Assembly: GCA_030512295.1 (NCBI GenBank)
Contig: JAULSR010000002.1
Coordinates: 7,874,001-7,938,000 of the forward strand
DNA from: Bombardia bombarda
Taxonomy: Eukaryota; Ascomycota; Sordariomycetes; Sordariales; Lasiosphaeriaceae
Length of the DNA stretch: 64,000 bases
Direction: 5' to 3'
Shown: positions 21,594 to 32,914 of the stretch, one piece after another
Layout: the number at the start of each line of letters is the position of its first letter
Numbering within the stretch: position 1 is the stretch's first letter
Program-made: the position numbers and the translations under genes
Notes under the pieces: model-generated
Seen by the model: the letters and a program-made list of their open reading frames with translations, nothing else
Database searches by the model: none
What the model was told of the DNA's origin: nothing

Positions 21594-24233
21594 GACAGGC
21601 TGAGCTACCGTCGAGGTAGAAAATTTGGGTACGGGTGGGTTGTTTTATGCCAGTGCTCACACGGCCCCGAGGAGAGGCCAGCAGAGGCTATGTCGTGACG
21701 AAATGCATCGAGGTGGGAGGGGGTTGGCTGGGCGCTCCGAGGATGAGCTGATCGAACGAACGACTGGGGGGGACAGTGTGTAATGTGGATTGGATTGTTG
21801 ACCGTGAAACTAGCTCGGCTGCAGCTGGGGGCGTCGAGAAGGGGCGAGGATGTTCGGATGGCGGTGTCTAAGACGTCGAATCGGACTGGATCGAGGGCGA
21901 GTGCGAGATGGTGTCTCCTTCTCACTCTGGCTTTTTTTTTTCCTTCCTTCCTTTTTTTTTATAACACCTTAGCTTTGCGATTTGCTCTGGGGGGCACGGC
22001 TAACGGGTAGCAGCCGCGACGCAGAGGATGAATCGAATATCAGGGCTATTCCGCCTTGCAGGTGACAAGTCTCACACCAGATACTTGACAGAGACAGGAT
22101 GACGAAGGACTAGACGGCAATTGAATTATCGTGAACCACCCGAGTTCGGACCCGACTGCTGAACTACAACAGCTCCAGCTCCAGCCACGTGGCCGGCTGA
22201 TAGGTTCCTGATCTGTCGAGCTAGGTTTCGACGTCTCTCACGGTCAAGGGTCTTTTTCGAAGGGATATGTGAAAATGGTCTGTCGGTCAGGGGGAAAAGT
22301 GGCACCGAGAGCGAGCGTGGGGATCTTTGGTGGTTGAGGTTGGTGGTCTTGTTTGCTTGGCTTGGGACGAGCAAAATTGGGGCCGGCGATGATGGGGGAC
22401 AAGAGGCAAAGGGGCCAAAGTAAAGAAGGAGCGATCGATGGGCGCTCGAGCTACCGCGACGCGTTTTTCCAAGAGTAGGAGAAGCAAAAAGGTCATGGTC
22501 AGATCTGGGCATGTTTGGATGGCACGCGCAATACATATATGTCTTTACCGTACCTATACTTATTAGCAGGCTCGCACTTGGATGTCTTGGCTTCGATCTT
22601 GGCTTGAGCTTCCAGGTCACACATCCTCGCCTTTTCCCTTCTTTTTTTCTTGGCGGAGAGTGGGCAGATGTCACTTTTCCTCTTCGTCCTGCAAGGAAAA
22701 TGCAAGGGAAGAAAAAGCAACGACGGCACGGCGGCGTAGGGCCGTTTACGGATTTAGTGGCCCTACTCGAGCCCTGTAATGGGATTTGGCAGCACCTGGT
22801 CAGTCACGCTAGCGCGGATGACCTAACCGCTTCGAGTATTTTTCACATCACAAGGTGCGCCTGTCATACCTGCCCGTACGAAGTACCTTCCCCCGCCTTT
22901 TATTATTCATTCCATGGGATGGAACTGAACTGGCTGCTGCGGGCGGGACATCCCACGTCGGCAATAACTCCCTGGAGGCGTTAAGTGCATGAGTCCCCAA
23001 GAGCCGGATCTGCATTGGTGTTTTATTGGGAATTTATTTTAATTGCTTGGGGATCCATCTCACTTTTATATTTGTCTTGCTTCTTTTTCTTCTATCTCAC
23101 GGACTGGCAGGTTCCTCCTGCAAAGAAGCATCAGTACAATGTACCTTACCTGGTACATGTCTTGTTCGACTCGGGATTACCTACCTGAAGGGTAACCATA
23201 CTGGTAGTTCCATTCCGCGAGAAAAAAAAAGCATATACACAGTACAGAGAAAAAGCAAACACACGTGTTGCCATGTATGTGCGCACACCCACAATGTGGT
23301 GTGCTGTACGGCGAAACACGGCAGGCCAAGCTTTTCTTCCAGCGCGATCCGTCAAGTACTGTGTAGTACGTCCATTTTCTTGGCGGCAGCGTGCTTTCCA
23401 CCGCACTGCACTGCAGGTGTCCGCTTGGATGCCCGCTTGGAGTGGCCTTCCCCGAGGGGATGGAGGCCTGGCCTTGGCCTGCGTGGGAAGACCATGACAT
23501 GTCTATCTGTCTACACTACCTGTCTGTCCATTCGCCGTGTAACCACCAGCACCACCTACCTACCTACCTCCTTCCTAGGACAGGTCCCGTCCTTCACTCG
23601 ACCTTCCCGGAAGTTAGGTAGGTGTGTATCGCAAGTGGTGGCGCCCTGCTTCCGTCATTGTCGCCCGATGCCTGCTCAGAGTCAACCCTTTTATTCTCCA
23701 TTCTTATACTTATTTAGCTTCTGAGAATGATGCTCTCACACCCCCTAGCCGGTTCAGGGGGCGGCTTTCAAAACGAAGCCTCTCGCATTGCCAAGCTGCT
23801 AATCAGTGGGGTTGGCTAGGTACCTACCTACCAGTGCTGCCAACAACAGCAACAAGTCCTCACCGTCTGTAACTGGCAAGCCAGGGGGAGGGGAGATGGG
23901 GGTGGATTGACGGACGGGACGAACAGACACGAGGAGATTTCCAAGGTACAAAGGCGGTCGGAATGGTAGATAGCCTCGGGAGTTGTTAGTCAGTTCAGCC
24001 ATGAAACCCCCTACCATGTGTGGTGTTTCTTCTCCGGTCTTCTTCTTCTTCGACTGCCTGGTGTTACGTTGGCCGACTATATGCGTATACCTGCTGTCTT
24101 GGTTGCTGCTGCTGGCCAGCTCATGACACGGTGGGGAAGTACGAAGTAGGTAGGTAGGCGGTAAGAACAAACAGGGACTTGGGGATGGAGAAGGTGCTTC
24201 CGGACGCTGCTGCCGGCCGCGGCCAGTCATCAC

Positions 24234-24257
24234 GGTGGTGGTGGTGGTGGTGGTGGT
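24234..24257. repeat. GGT trinucleotide microsatellite
   Basis: Eight GGT units in the gene-poor stretch. Confidence 0.85.
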
Positions 24258-24610
24258 CATGGCAATGGATAGCGATGGCGGATATAGATGATGATGTTAG
24301 CAGTAGTGGCAGTTGATCCATGGCCGTTGTTAGACAACCTAGGTATACCTACTACATATTCCATACACAGATACGCATTATTGGAACGCACCCCTCATCA
24401 AAAGCCCCCAAATGGACAAGACAGGGGCTTCGGGCGACTGCCGACCGAGGGAGGGTGGTCGGGTTGCACCAGAGCTCAGAGCGTAGGCGGGCAGTCATCG
24501 ACGGCCAGCTCACGTTGGCGCAGCCGGGTGTGCAAGTGATGAGTGGTAGACGCGAGTTGGTGATGAGGCACACAATTACACTACTTACAAAGAAAAGACT
24601 AGAGACTTAG

Positions 24611-24662
24611 CTGCGAGCCTGCTTGCCCGGATGCAGAGAGCTCTGGGCGGGCAGGCTCGCAG
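24611..24662. other. 18-bp inverted repeat (strong hairpin)
   Basis: The left arm is 24611-24628 (CTGCGAGCCTGCTTGCCC) and the right arm is 24645-24662 (GGGCGGGCAGGCTCGCAG). They pair over 18 positions: 16 Watson-Crick pairs and two that would be G-U pairs in a + strand transcript. The 16-nt loop contains AGAGCTCT, itself palindromic. It sits in non-coding DNA far from both neighbouring genes. Confidence 0.75.
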
Positions 24663-25643
24663 GGCTTGCATATGCAGCCTCACCATCCTTCTTCGAGACC
24701 ATGATCAATCCCCATTCAAAGGTACTTGTCAAAGATGCCCCGAGTTGGCAGCCACCAGCCTAGTGAGATAAAGCTGCATGTTGTGTTTGCCCCTAGGGAG
24801 CTTGAAAAGGGGGTGAGGGGCTGTGACTGGGTTGGCTTGGCTGGCCAGTGGACTTGGCTAGGAAGAGAGGAGACGGAGGCCTCCATCACTTGGCTTTTGT
24901 GGACGTGCGTCCTGTCTGGACTCTGGAGCAATCAACTATCCGTATCCGTAATCCGTAAATGATGGTACCGCAACGCCGAAAAAGACTGATGACACATGGA
25001 AACTGCAGCAGTTCTGGTGTCTATCAAATACCGTTTACCATTAGCCCATGTCTATATCTATACATCTTGTTTCGTGTTACACATGTTGGGTTGATGACTG
25101 GTATTTTTTATTTCTTAAATTTTTTTTTTAAAAAAAAGCAACCGAAATAAACCCAAGGTAACCTACGCCAGCGAGTAGTACATCTGTGTACAATACAACC
25201 AAGTTCCAGAATCCATCCTCGAGCAAAACCTCCACCCGAGCCATGGAACCAACCAACCCTTGTATTTGGTCGTAGCTATATCATCGACACCGCAAGAGCG
25301 GCCAAGACAACTCAACCAGCGAACCAGGACATTCCCCGGGCACGTCATCATGATATCTCTACACTGGTTGCTTGCTTACACGAGGGGAAGTGAGTGAGTC
25401 GCATGATTAACATCACCCGCCCCTGTAGAGGCGGATGCAGGAAGCTTTATTGGAGTAACTATTGCTCATCCTCGCTGCAGGTCTAGAACATGTCGCGGGC
25501 AGTCGCCAGTCGACCGAGTTGGACATCCGGCAACACCCACCCACTGGCCCCTACCGTTCGTTAGCCAGCATCAAACTCCTTCTTTCTGGAGTAGGCAGCC
25601 AACAATCAAAGAGCTTTCAGAGACCTGTCTCGTCGTTTCTGCT

Positions 25644-25677
25644 GTCTCTCTCTGTCTCTCTGTCTCTCTCTCTCTCG
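25644..25677. repeat. CT dinucleotide-rich tract
   Basis: CTCTCT/TGTCTC repeats downstream of the eIF3l gene. Confidence 0.8.
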
Positions 25678-25857
25678 CCAGATTATTTTGCCAGCCTCCC
25701 ACCCTCCTTTGATCTCGATAGTCCGTGACGCCTAATGCAATGCCGCTGACAAGGAGCTACGTGGCCCTGTCTTGATATCCCCAGATTACACAATGACTAA
25801 CACGACAAGAATCGGCTTTCCCTATGGGCGCAATCCGGCAGCTTGTAGGCAAACTCT

Positions 25858-27428
25858 TCATGCGTATGTGCGGGAGAGGTTGCGCAAGTACCAGTCGACC
25901 AGCTTGCGACCAACCTTTGCCTCCGAGATGTGAATCAGGTCCTACATCCATTGTCAGCATGCTTGATTATTTCCTTGTAGTACCCATCTGGAAGATGATA
26001 GGTCATAGGAGCTACTTACGCCTTGCATAGCATAATCGAGATCGCTGACGTTGACCAGGTCGCCCTCCAGGAGCCCCCCATCCGTCCAGCGGAGCTGCTT
26101 CGTCCGCTGCTTATTGACAAGCAGGAAGGACCGCAGCTCCTCGGGCTGGACCTCGAGGAAGCCAGCCAGCTTCTTCAGGTCCATAGTGGTGTAAAGACGC
26201 AGGTACGACTTGACAGTGGGGCTCCACATGTTGGTCTTGACCTCGTCCATGAAGACGGCCAGGTGGTGCTCGATGGGGTCGATGTTCTCCTCGGGGCTAT
26301 CGAAGTTTGGCGGTACGGGGGAGATGAACTTGGGGCACGCGGTCCGGAAGAGCTCCTCAAAAATGGGGAGAGACTCGGGGCCACCGCGCTGCAGCTTAAG
26401 CAGCTGGTCGCCGTACTTCTCACGCAGGGCGGTGTGGATTGTGTCGTCCAGGCGGGTGGGCTGGAAAGCGATGCAGATGGCGATGAGCGCATACATCTGC
26501 TCGTTCTTCTTGGTGATGGAGTCGTACTGAGCGCTCTTCTGGAAGTTCTTGGTCCGCGAGACATAGACCAGGATGTGGCTGAACATGCGGATGGCGTCAC
26601 CGTAGCGGCGCATCATCATGTAGGAGAAGCCCACATAGTAGTAGGTTGTGAAGTGGGCGGCCATTACGCGAGCGAACATGGCCTTCTTGTTCAGCTCGAT
26701 ATCGTCGAGCGTCTTGAGGGCGAGGCTGAAGTCGCCGAGAAGGCAGTGGACCCGGAGAAGGCCAACGATGGAGAAGTAGCCCAGCATCTTGTAAAGGTTC
26801 TTGGAGCCGTAATCTCCAGCTACCGTCATGGGCTCCTCGTTGCGCTTCATGGCAGCGAGCTGCTCGGTGATCTGCGACTTCTGGATAAGGGAGTAGAGGA
26901 CGTTCAGGACGCTGTAGCAGCCCCACGTGTTGGGGTTCTCGCGCAGAAGCTGAATCTCCTCTGCGTTGTTGCCTTGCCGGGCAATTCTAGCTCTGTAGGT
27001 GGAGAACGAGTTGAATTGGTAGATGAACTCGTCGATGACGTCCCACGCCCAGTAGTACTATCGGGGAAGAGAGTCAGTACTTTATAATCCCAAGCTAACC
27101 ATACCGAACTCGAACTGACCGAGGGAGGCTCGAGGTCTACGGGACCCTCCGAGTTGAGGATATAGTGGAACAAGCTGCAGTAGGCATCGTAGCTCTGGAA
27201 CTTGACTTCGAGGGGTGCGGAGAAGTCGAGGGGGAGGGCAGCCTGTGCTAGCCTTGCCTGGATGTCGTCGGGTTGCTGGGCCATGGACAACGAGTTGCCA
27301 TTGTCGAGGTCGTCGATGTCCTCGTATTGAACCTGCTCCTTGTAGTCGGCGACAAGGGCCTCCTCCTCGACGTCGCTGTCGTCCTCCATGGCGCGAATGG
27401 GCGCCATGCCGCTTTGGAAAGTGCTCAT
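25858..27428 (-). CDS. eif3l: Translation initiation factor eIF3 subunit L
   Basis: Predicted exons on the minus strand are 27428-27120, 27057-26020 and 25941-25858, giving 476 aa, the usual length for fungal eIF3l. Introns are 62 and 78 nt at phase 0. The first donor is GTCAGT, chosen because it gives EPPS-YYWAWDVIDEFIYQF; a second donor (GTATGG) 9 nt further downstream would add three residues. The second donor site is GTAAGT with acceptor TGTAG. Family landmarks are FKSQ-like VKFQSYDAYCSLFHYIL, NTWGCYSVLNVLYSLIQKS, GYFSIVGLLRVHCLLGD, YYYVGFSYMMMRRY and the PCI-like end ESLPIFEELFRTACPKFISP. eIF3l is a peripheral subunit of the eIF3 complex, which binds the 40S ribosome and recruits mRNA. 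The gene is divergently arranged with EFL1, sharing an 827-bp spacer with a telobox-like element. Confidence 0.95.
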
Positions 27429-28255
27429 CTTGGGCGGGTATCGGGCACTTTTGGGTGCGCGTATCGTTGGTCAGGGCGTCGCGGTCGTTGGACGGTGTCT
27501 AGTTTTCGTGTGGGTGGTGGGTTGGTTGGTGGTGCCGTGGGCGTTGCGACGGAGCCCAAATCACTTTCCAGGTTTGCTCGGCGGGGCTCGGATTTTTTGT
27601 GGTCGAGGGGCTAAACAACGGCACCGGAATTTTTACGGCGGGCGGAGTGATTCGATCGATGGGTATTAGGGTTTGGTGTGTGCACTGGCAAACTGGGTGC
27701 AGCCAATTCCCTAATAACGCCAAAACCCCGCTTTGCGAATAACAGAACAAAGAGTCAAAGACAGCGACGACCCCCCCCTGGGCCGTGTCTGTCATGCTGT
27801 CACTCCTTATTATTCATTCTTACTCATTCTGAATCTGATAGTGCTACGCTCAAAGCATAAAAACATTCGTGATCCGATAGAGAGACTGCGGATATCAAGG
27901 TACCATACCGGCCTATCTAACACTTACTTCAAGTCATTTGTAAGCCTGATTCTCTGTAGCTTAAGGTCCTAGTGAAGTGCCTGTCTCAAGTTTTTTTTTG
28001 CGTATCCAGTCATCCTCCGCTTTGTTGCCGGTAGCTTTTGCCCCGCCAAAAATCTAACTCTGCCTCTTTTGACATCCAGCCAGCAAGGTGTTAGTCATAT
28101 ACATCGCACTTGTCTCCTCTAGAACCACCAAAACACCTCATTAGGCACGCGAGGCACTCTACTAGGCCCGCTTGGATTGTTATCAATTCCCTTGTTTCTT
28201 TTATACACATTCGACACTTCAGTTGTCGCAGGCCTTTGAACATCGGCCAAGCAAG
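27429..28255. promoter_or_regulatory. Bidirectional promoter of eIF3l and EFL1
   Basis: An 827-bp spacer between two divergent start codons, with no coding region of its own. Both genes serve translation, so shared control is plausible. It contains a TTAGGGTTT element. Confidence 0.6.
27666..27674. promoter_or_regulatory. Telobox-like TTAGGGTTT element
   Basis: The motif lies 238 bp upstream of the eIF3l start codon. The same core occurs upstream of the eL32 gene. Tbf1-type factors bind TTAGGG-like sites in front of ribosomal genes in many fungi; binding here is inferred. Confidence 0.5.
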
Positions 28256-31200
28256 ATGCCTGTCGTCACTGCTAAGAAGCTAGCCCAGCTGCAGCAAAAT
28301 GCGGACGATGTGCGAAATGTAAGACACTCATATATCAATATATTTACATTTAGATACCTAGAGCAGTGAGAGATCAGAGCTAACATATACTCAAACTTTT
28401 AGATTTGCATTTTAGCTCATGTTGTAAGAACCCCCCTGGCATACCAATACTCTGCTTGGCGCTCATCATTTTCTAGGACCATGGCAAGACGTCACTCACA
28501 GATGCCCTGCTCGCTACCAATGGCATCATCTCGCCCAAGCTGGCCGGCAAGATCCGCTATCTGGACTCCCGGGCAGACGAGCAGCTTCGCGGCATCACTA
28601 TGGAGTCCTCAGCCATCTCGCTTTACTTCTCCATGTCACGGAGGTCGAGCCCAGACGCTGCCCCTGAGGCGAAAGAGTACCTCGTCAACCTTATAGACTC
28701 GCCCGGCCATATCGACTTCAGCAGCGAGGTCTCCACAGCCTCGCGTCTATGCGATGGCGCTGTGATTCTTGTCGACGCAGTAGAGGGGGTGTGCAGTCAG
28801 ACTGTGACAGTCCTACGGCAAGCATGGACCGAGAAGCTGAAGCCGCTTCTGGTCATTAACAAGATGGACCGCCTTATTACCGAGCTCAAGATGACCCCGG
28901 GCGAGGCATACATCCATCTCAGCAAGCTCTTGGAGCAGGTCAATGCCGTTCTTGGGAGCTTCTTCCAGGGTGAGCGAATGGAGGAGGATCTCAACTGGCG
29001 AGAGCGGATAGAGGAGCGTGTGGCGGCTGTCGCCGCAAAGGAGGCCAAGCTGACGGGCCAGCACACCGATTCCGGCGAGCTCCAATTTGAGGAAAGAGAC
29101 GACGAGGAACTTTACTTTGCTCCGGAAAAGAACAATGTCATTTTCGGTAGTGCCATCGACGGTTGGGCATTCACAGTGAGGCAATTTGCTGGTCTCTACG
29201 AGAAAAAGCTCGGCATCAAACGCACTGTCCTCGAGAAGGTGCTCTGGGGAAACTTTTATCTGGATCCCAAGACGAAAAAGGTCCTGGGACCTAAGCATCT
29301 CAAAGGCCGGCCTCTCAAGCCCCTATTTGTTCAGCTGGTGCTCGATCAGATATGGGCAGTTTACCAAGCCACGACAGGTGGTGAAGGGGCAAAGGGCGAT
29401 CCTGTCCTTCTGGAAAAGATCACAAAATCTCTCAACCTAAACGTTCCTCCTCACGTCCTCCGCTCCAGAGATACGAGACTACTCCTTACCACCGTCTTCG
29501 CCTCATGGTTGCCCCTATCTGTGGCCCTGCTGGTCTCGGTCGTTGAATCTCTCCCATCTCCAAAGGTAGCCCAGGCAGACCGTCTTCCTGACCTACTTCA
29601 GGGTGTTCCCGGTTCAGAACACATCGACCCGAAAATCAAGGATGCCATGATCTCATTCAAGAAGGCGGCGTCCGACCCCATGGTCGCCTACGTCAGCAAG
29701 ATGGTGTCTGTTCCGGAGAGCGAGCTGCCCGAGAACAGGCGGCGCGGGCCGCTGAGCGGAGAAGAAGCACAGAAGTTGGCCCACAAGAAACGCGCCGAGG
29801 CAGCTCGTGCTCAGTCGGCTGCTTTCAGCGTTGATCAAAGCATGGATGAGCTGACAATCTCTCTTTCGGGCGCTACGTTCGAGAACCAACAGCCCGATGA
29901 GGAGGAGTTGGCCGCAGAGCCAGAGCGCCTTATTGGCTTCGCCCGCATATTTTCTGGCACATTGTCTGTCGGCGATGAGATCTACGTCTTGCCCCCTAAA
30001 TTCTCCACGGCCGACCCATACGTTGCGCCGGTGCCTCAAAAGGTGAAAGTCGGTGCTCTGTACATGCTCATGGGACGGAACCTTGAATTGCTTGATTCGG
30101 TTCCTGCCGGTGTGGTCTTTGGCATTGGCGGCCTTGAAGGCAGTGGAATCTTGAAATCTGGCACACTTTGCAGCCAGCTCGAAGGCGCAGTCAACCTGGC
30201 CGGTATTGCAAACTTTGCCGGGCGGCCGATCGTGCGTGTGGCCCTGGAGCCTGTCAACCCGAATGACTTGGACAAGATGATCAAGGGGCTTAAATTGCTT
30301 GTCCAGAGCGATCCCTGTGCCGAGTATGAGCAATTCGCTAGTGGCGAGCACGTTCTGTCGACGGCTGGTGAACTGCATCTCGAGCGCTGCCTGACAGATC
30401 TGTGCGAGCGATTTGCCGGATGTGAGATCCAGGCAGGTAAGCCAATCGTGCCATATCGGGAGACCACTGTACGCGCCGAGGAGATGCGGCCACCTGCCAA
30501 CAAGGAACTCGGACGCGGAGTCGTGGTTGGTACAACCAGCTCCAAGCTGGTGACGGTCACGCTACGGGTGGCACCCCTTCCCTCTGACATCACCGAGTTC
30601 CTACTCAAGAATGCGGCTGGCATCAGGCGACTGTACTCTGATCTGAAGGCGGCTGGCAAGGTGGACGAAGCTTCTGCTTCCGAGACACTGATGGAAGATG
30701 GCTCCCCCTTGGAGAGCAAAATCGTTGGCGGCGTGGATGACGAACTCTCACAAGCAAGCAAGGCCCTCTCCCCTGAAGAGCTCAGAGAGCAGCTCCAAGC
30801 GCTGTTCGATGCAGGAAAGGGTCGAGAGGCTTGGAAGGGCGTGGTCAACAGGATCTCGTCTTTCGGACCCAAAAGAATAGGCGCCAACATCCTCATTGAC
30901 TCTACCAAGGAGCAGTACTTCTCCAAGGCCTTTGCGTCCCCCGATAAGACCCGCGACAGCCCTCCCGCTGTCCCTTCTGCCAACGAGGCACTGCAGGCCG
31001 GCCACTTCTGCGACAAGATCACGCACGGTTTCCAACTTGCGACGGAGCAGGGACCGCTCTGCCACGAGCCGCTGCAGGGCGTGGCTGTCTTCATCGAGGA
31101 CATCTCGGTCACAGCGGCCGAGGATGAGGCCTCGGAGCGGAGCAGAGTTGGCCAGCTGACCGGCGAGGTCATCAAGACGGTGCAGCAGTCCGTCCACAAG

Positions 31201-31772
31201 GGATTCTTGGACTGGTCCCCCCGTCTGATGTTGGCCATGTACTCGTGTGAGGTTCAGGCAAGCAGTGAGTAACCCCCTCCCCCTTCTCTTCCTTAGCTGG
31301 GGCACACCACTTCCATCATCCCCCCTCCCCAAAATAAGATAGAAAAAGCCAGAAAGAAAGCCACTGACCACCCCCACCCCACCCAACAGCCGAAGTCCTC
31401 GGAAGAGCCTACGACGTCCTGACCCGCCGTCGCGGCCGCGTCCTGTCCGAGGCCATGAACGAAGGCACCCCCTTCTTCACCATCCAGGCCCAGCTCCCCG
31501 TGGCCGAGTCGTTCGGCTTTGCTGACGACATGCGCAAGCGCACCTCGGGCGCCGCCCAGCCGCAGCTCATCTTCACCGGCTTCGAGATCCTCGACGAAGA
31601 CCCCTTCTGGGTCCCCTTCACCAATGACGACCTCGAGGACCTAGGCGAGTATGGCGACCGCGAGAACGTGGCCAAGCGGTACATGGATGGTGTACGCCGG
31701 CGCAAGGGCTTGCTTGTCGAGGGGAGACAGGCGGCCACGGACGCGCAGAAGCAAAAGACTCTGAAACGGTAG
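28256..31772 (+). CDS. EFL1: Elongation factor-like GTPase EFL1/RIA1
   Basis: Predicted exons are 28256-28318, 28403-28423, 28477-31264 and 31390-31772, giving 1084 aa, close to the family length. Introns of 84, 53 and 125 nt keep the frame. EFL1 is an EF-2-related cytoplasmic GTPase that, with Sdo1/SBDS, releases the anti-association factor Tif6 (eIF6) from new 60S subunits. The G1 motif AHVDHGKT is assembled from the 21-nt second exon (ICILAHV) and the third exon (DHGKTSLTD). Further motifs are RGITMESSAISL (switch I), DSPGHIDFSSEV (G3) and INKMDR (G4). EF-2-like domains IV and V follow, ending in LGRAYDVLTRRRGRVLSEA and a fungal insert around residues 400-450. It lacks the EF-2 diphthamide context, as expected. 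ATG 28256 is the first ATG in frame. Confidence 0.95.
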
Positions 31773-32914
31773 ATAGACAGCTACGATAGTTAATACGAAT
31801 AAAATAAGGTGGTCAATGTGGATATTTTTGCAATCAATCCATTGAAGTACCTATTCGGGATGACGAAACAGATGTGCTCGATTCACTTTTATCTTGCCCT
31901 TTCCCTCGTCTAGACTGTGTAAAGAACATACCAACCAACCTACCAACCACTCAACAGTTTGTCTGCCTGCAATAAACCGATCTCTCTTTTTCCCTTTATG
32001 TCGGTCTATCTGCATCATCATATATCCACCTAAAATAATAACCATGCCGCCAACCCCAGCCACCCGCCCTTCCTTCCTCCCTTTCCTACCTCCCCATGTC
32101 GCAAACAAGAAGTAAGGATTTGGTTGGCAAACAACAAGCAGGCAAACAATGCGAGATGGCCAAAAAAAAGAGAAAGAAAAAAAGGACAAACCAGGTTTCC
32201 CGAAAAACAGCAGAAAACTCATAAACCTCCTTGCCCCATTTCCCTTTCGCATATCTATTAGAAAATACCCCTTTCCTTAGAGAGTCGAGATTTTTGCTCA
32301 TATCAAGCCACAACATCCCACCGTTGTGTCATAAGACCTTAAAAGAGTCGAGCTATTGATAAATCAACAATGTAGTGGTGAAAAGGTCCTCATTCCATGG
32401 CGAGAAAAAAAGCCGTAAATCATTCCTGCGTACAAAACCCGACGACCGGCAGCCACAAACCTGGGGTCATTGTTCGCAGTCGAGTAACCACGGATCGTGC
32501 AGTTGACGAAAGAGCTGTCAGTCGATAAGACCTTCCCAGACCGTTACCGATCAAATACACGCGAGAAAGATGCGTACTTGACCCGAAATCCTCAAAAGCC
32601 GCCTCGGGAACGAGCGGGTCGTGACAACCCATTGGTGTAAAGTCCTTATTTCGGAATGGCATACAAGGCGGATACGGGTGTTGATTAGCGCTGCTGCAAG
32701 GCTACCTATCCAAAGCAAGGCAATGACGATATGGTGCAGTAGTGTAGGATATAACGCCAGTACTCGTAGGCCGAAGAGCAAAATGAATTGATTTTTAAAG
32801 TCACAGGGCCGGTAGGGATAGAAAGGTTGACGAGAACCAGAGGATGTAGCCTCTTTCCAGAAAAGTTGATAACGGCAGAAACGCGACGAAAAAAAATATG
32901 ATGTTGTACAATTA
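31773..32914. other. Convergent 3' region of EFL1 and eIF4B
   Basis: About 1.1 kb between two convergent stop codons; it should hold both 3' UTRs. A-rich patches occur near 32160-32200 and 32400-32420. Frames running into 33561 are shadows of the eIF4B coding sequence. Confidence 0.5.

Larger units (their letters stand above)
21594..25857. other. Gene-poor 4.3 kb stretch
   Basis: This lies between the USP start and the eIF3l stop. Frames longer than 60 codons occur but overlap in all directions, with low-complexity or nonsensical translations. The part nearest the USP gene (about 21600-22700) probably holds its promoter and leader. The remainder carries several simple repeats, many TAGGTA/TACCTA words and one strong hairpin. 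No protein or structural RNA gene is supported. Confidence 0.5.

Noticed and set aside
22126..22674. 182-codon minus-strand frame upstream of USP
   Set aside because: Ser/Pro/Arg-rich translation with no family resemblance; it overlaps other frames and more likely lies in the promoter or leader.
23026..23724. 232-codon + strand frame in the gene-poor stretch
   Set aside because: Cys- and Ser-rich, no recognisable domain and competing frames on both strands; not supported as a gene.
26023..27087. 354-codon frame on the + strand
   Set aside because: It is antisense to the well-supported eIF3l exon and spans its first intron boundary; the translation matches no family and follows from codon bias.
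30036..31238. 400-codon minus-strand frame
   Set aside because: Antisense to EFL1, whose protein motifs are unambiguous.
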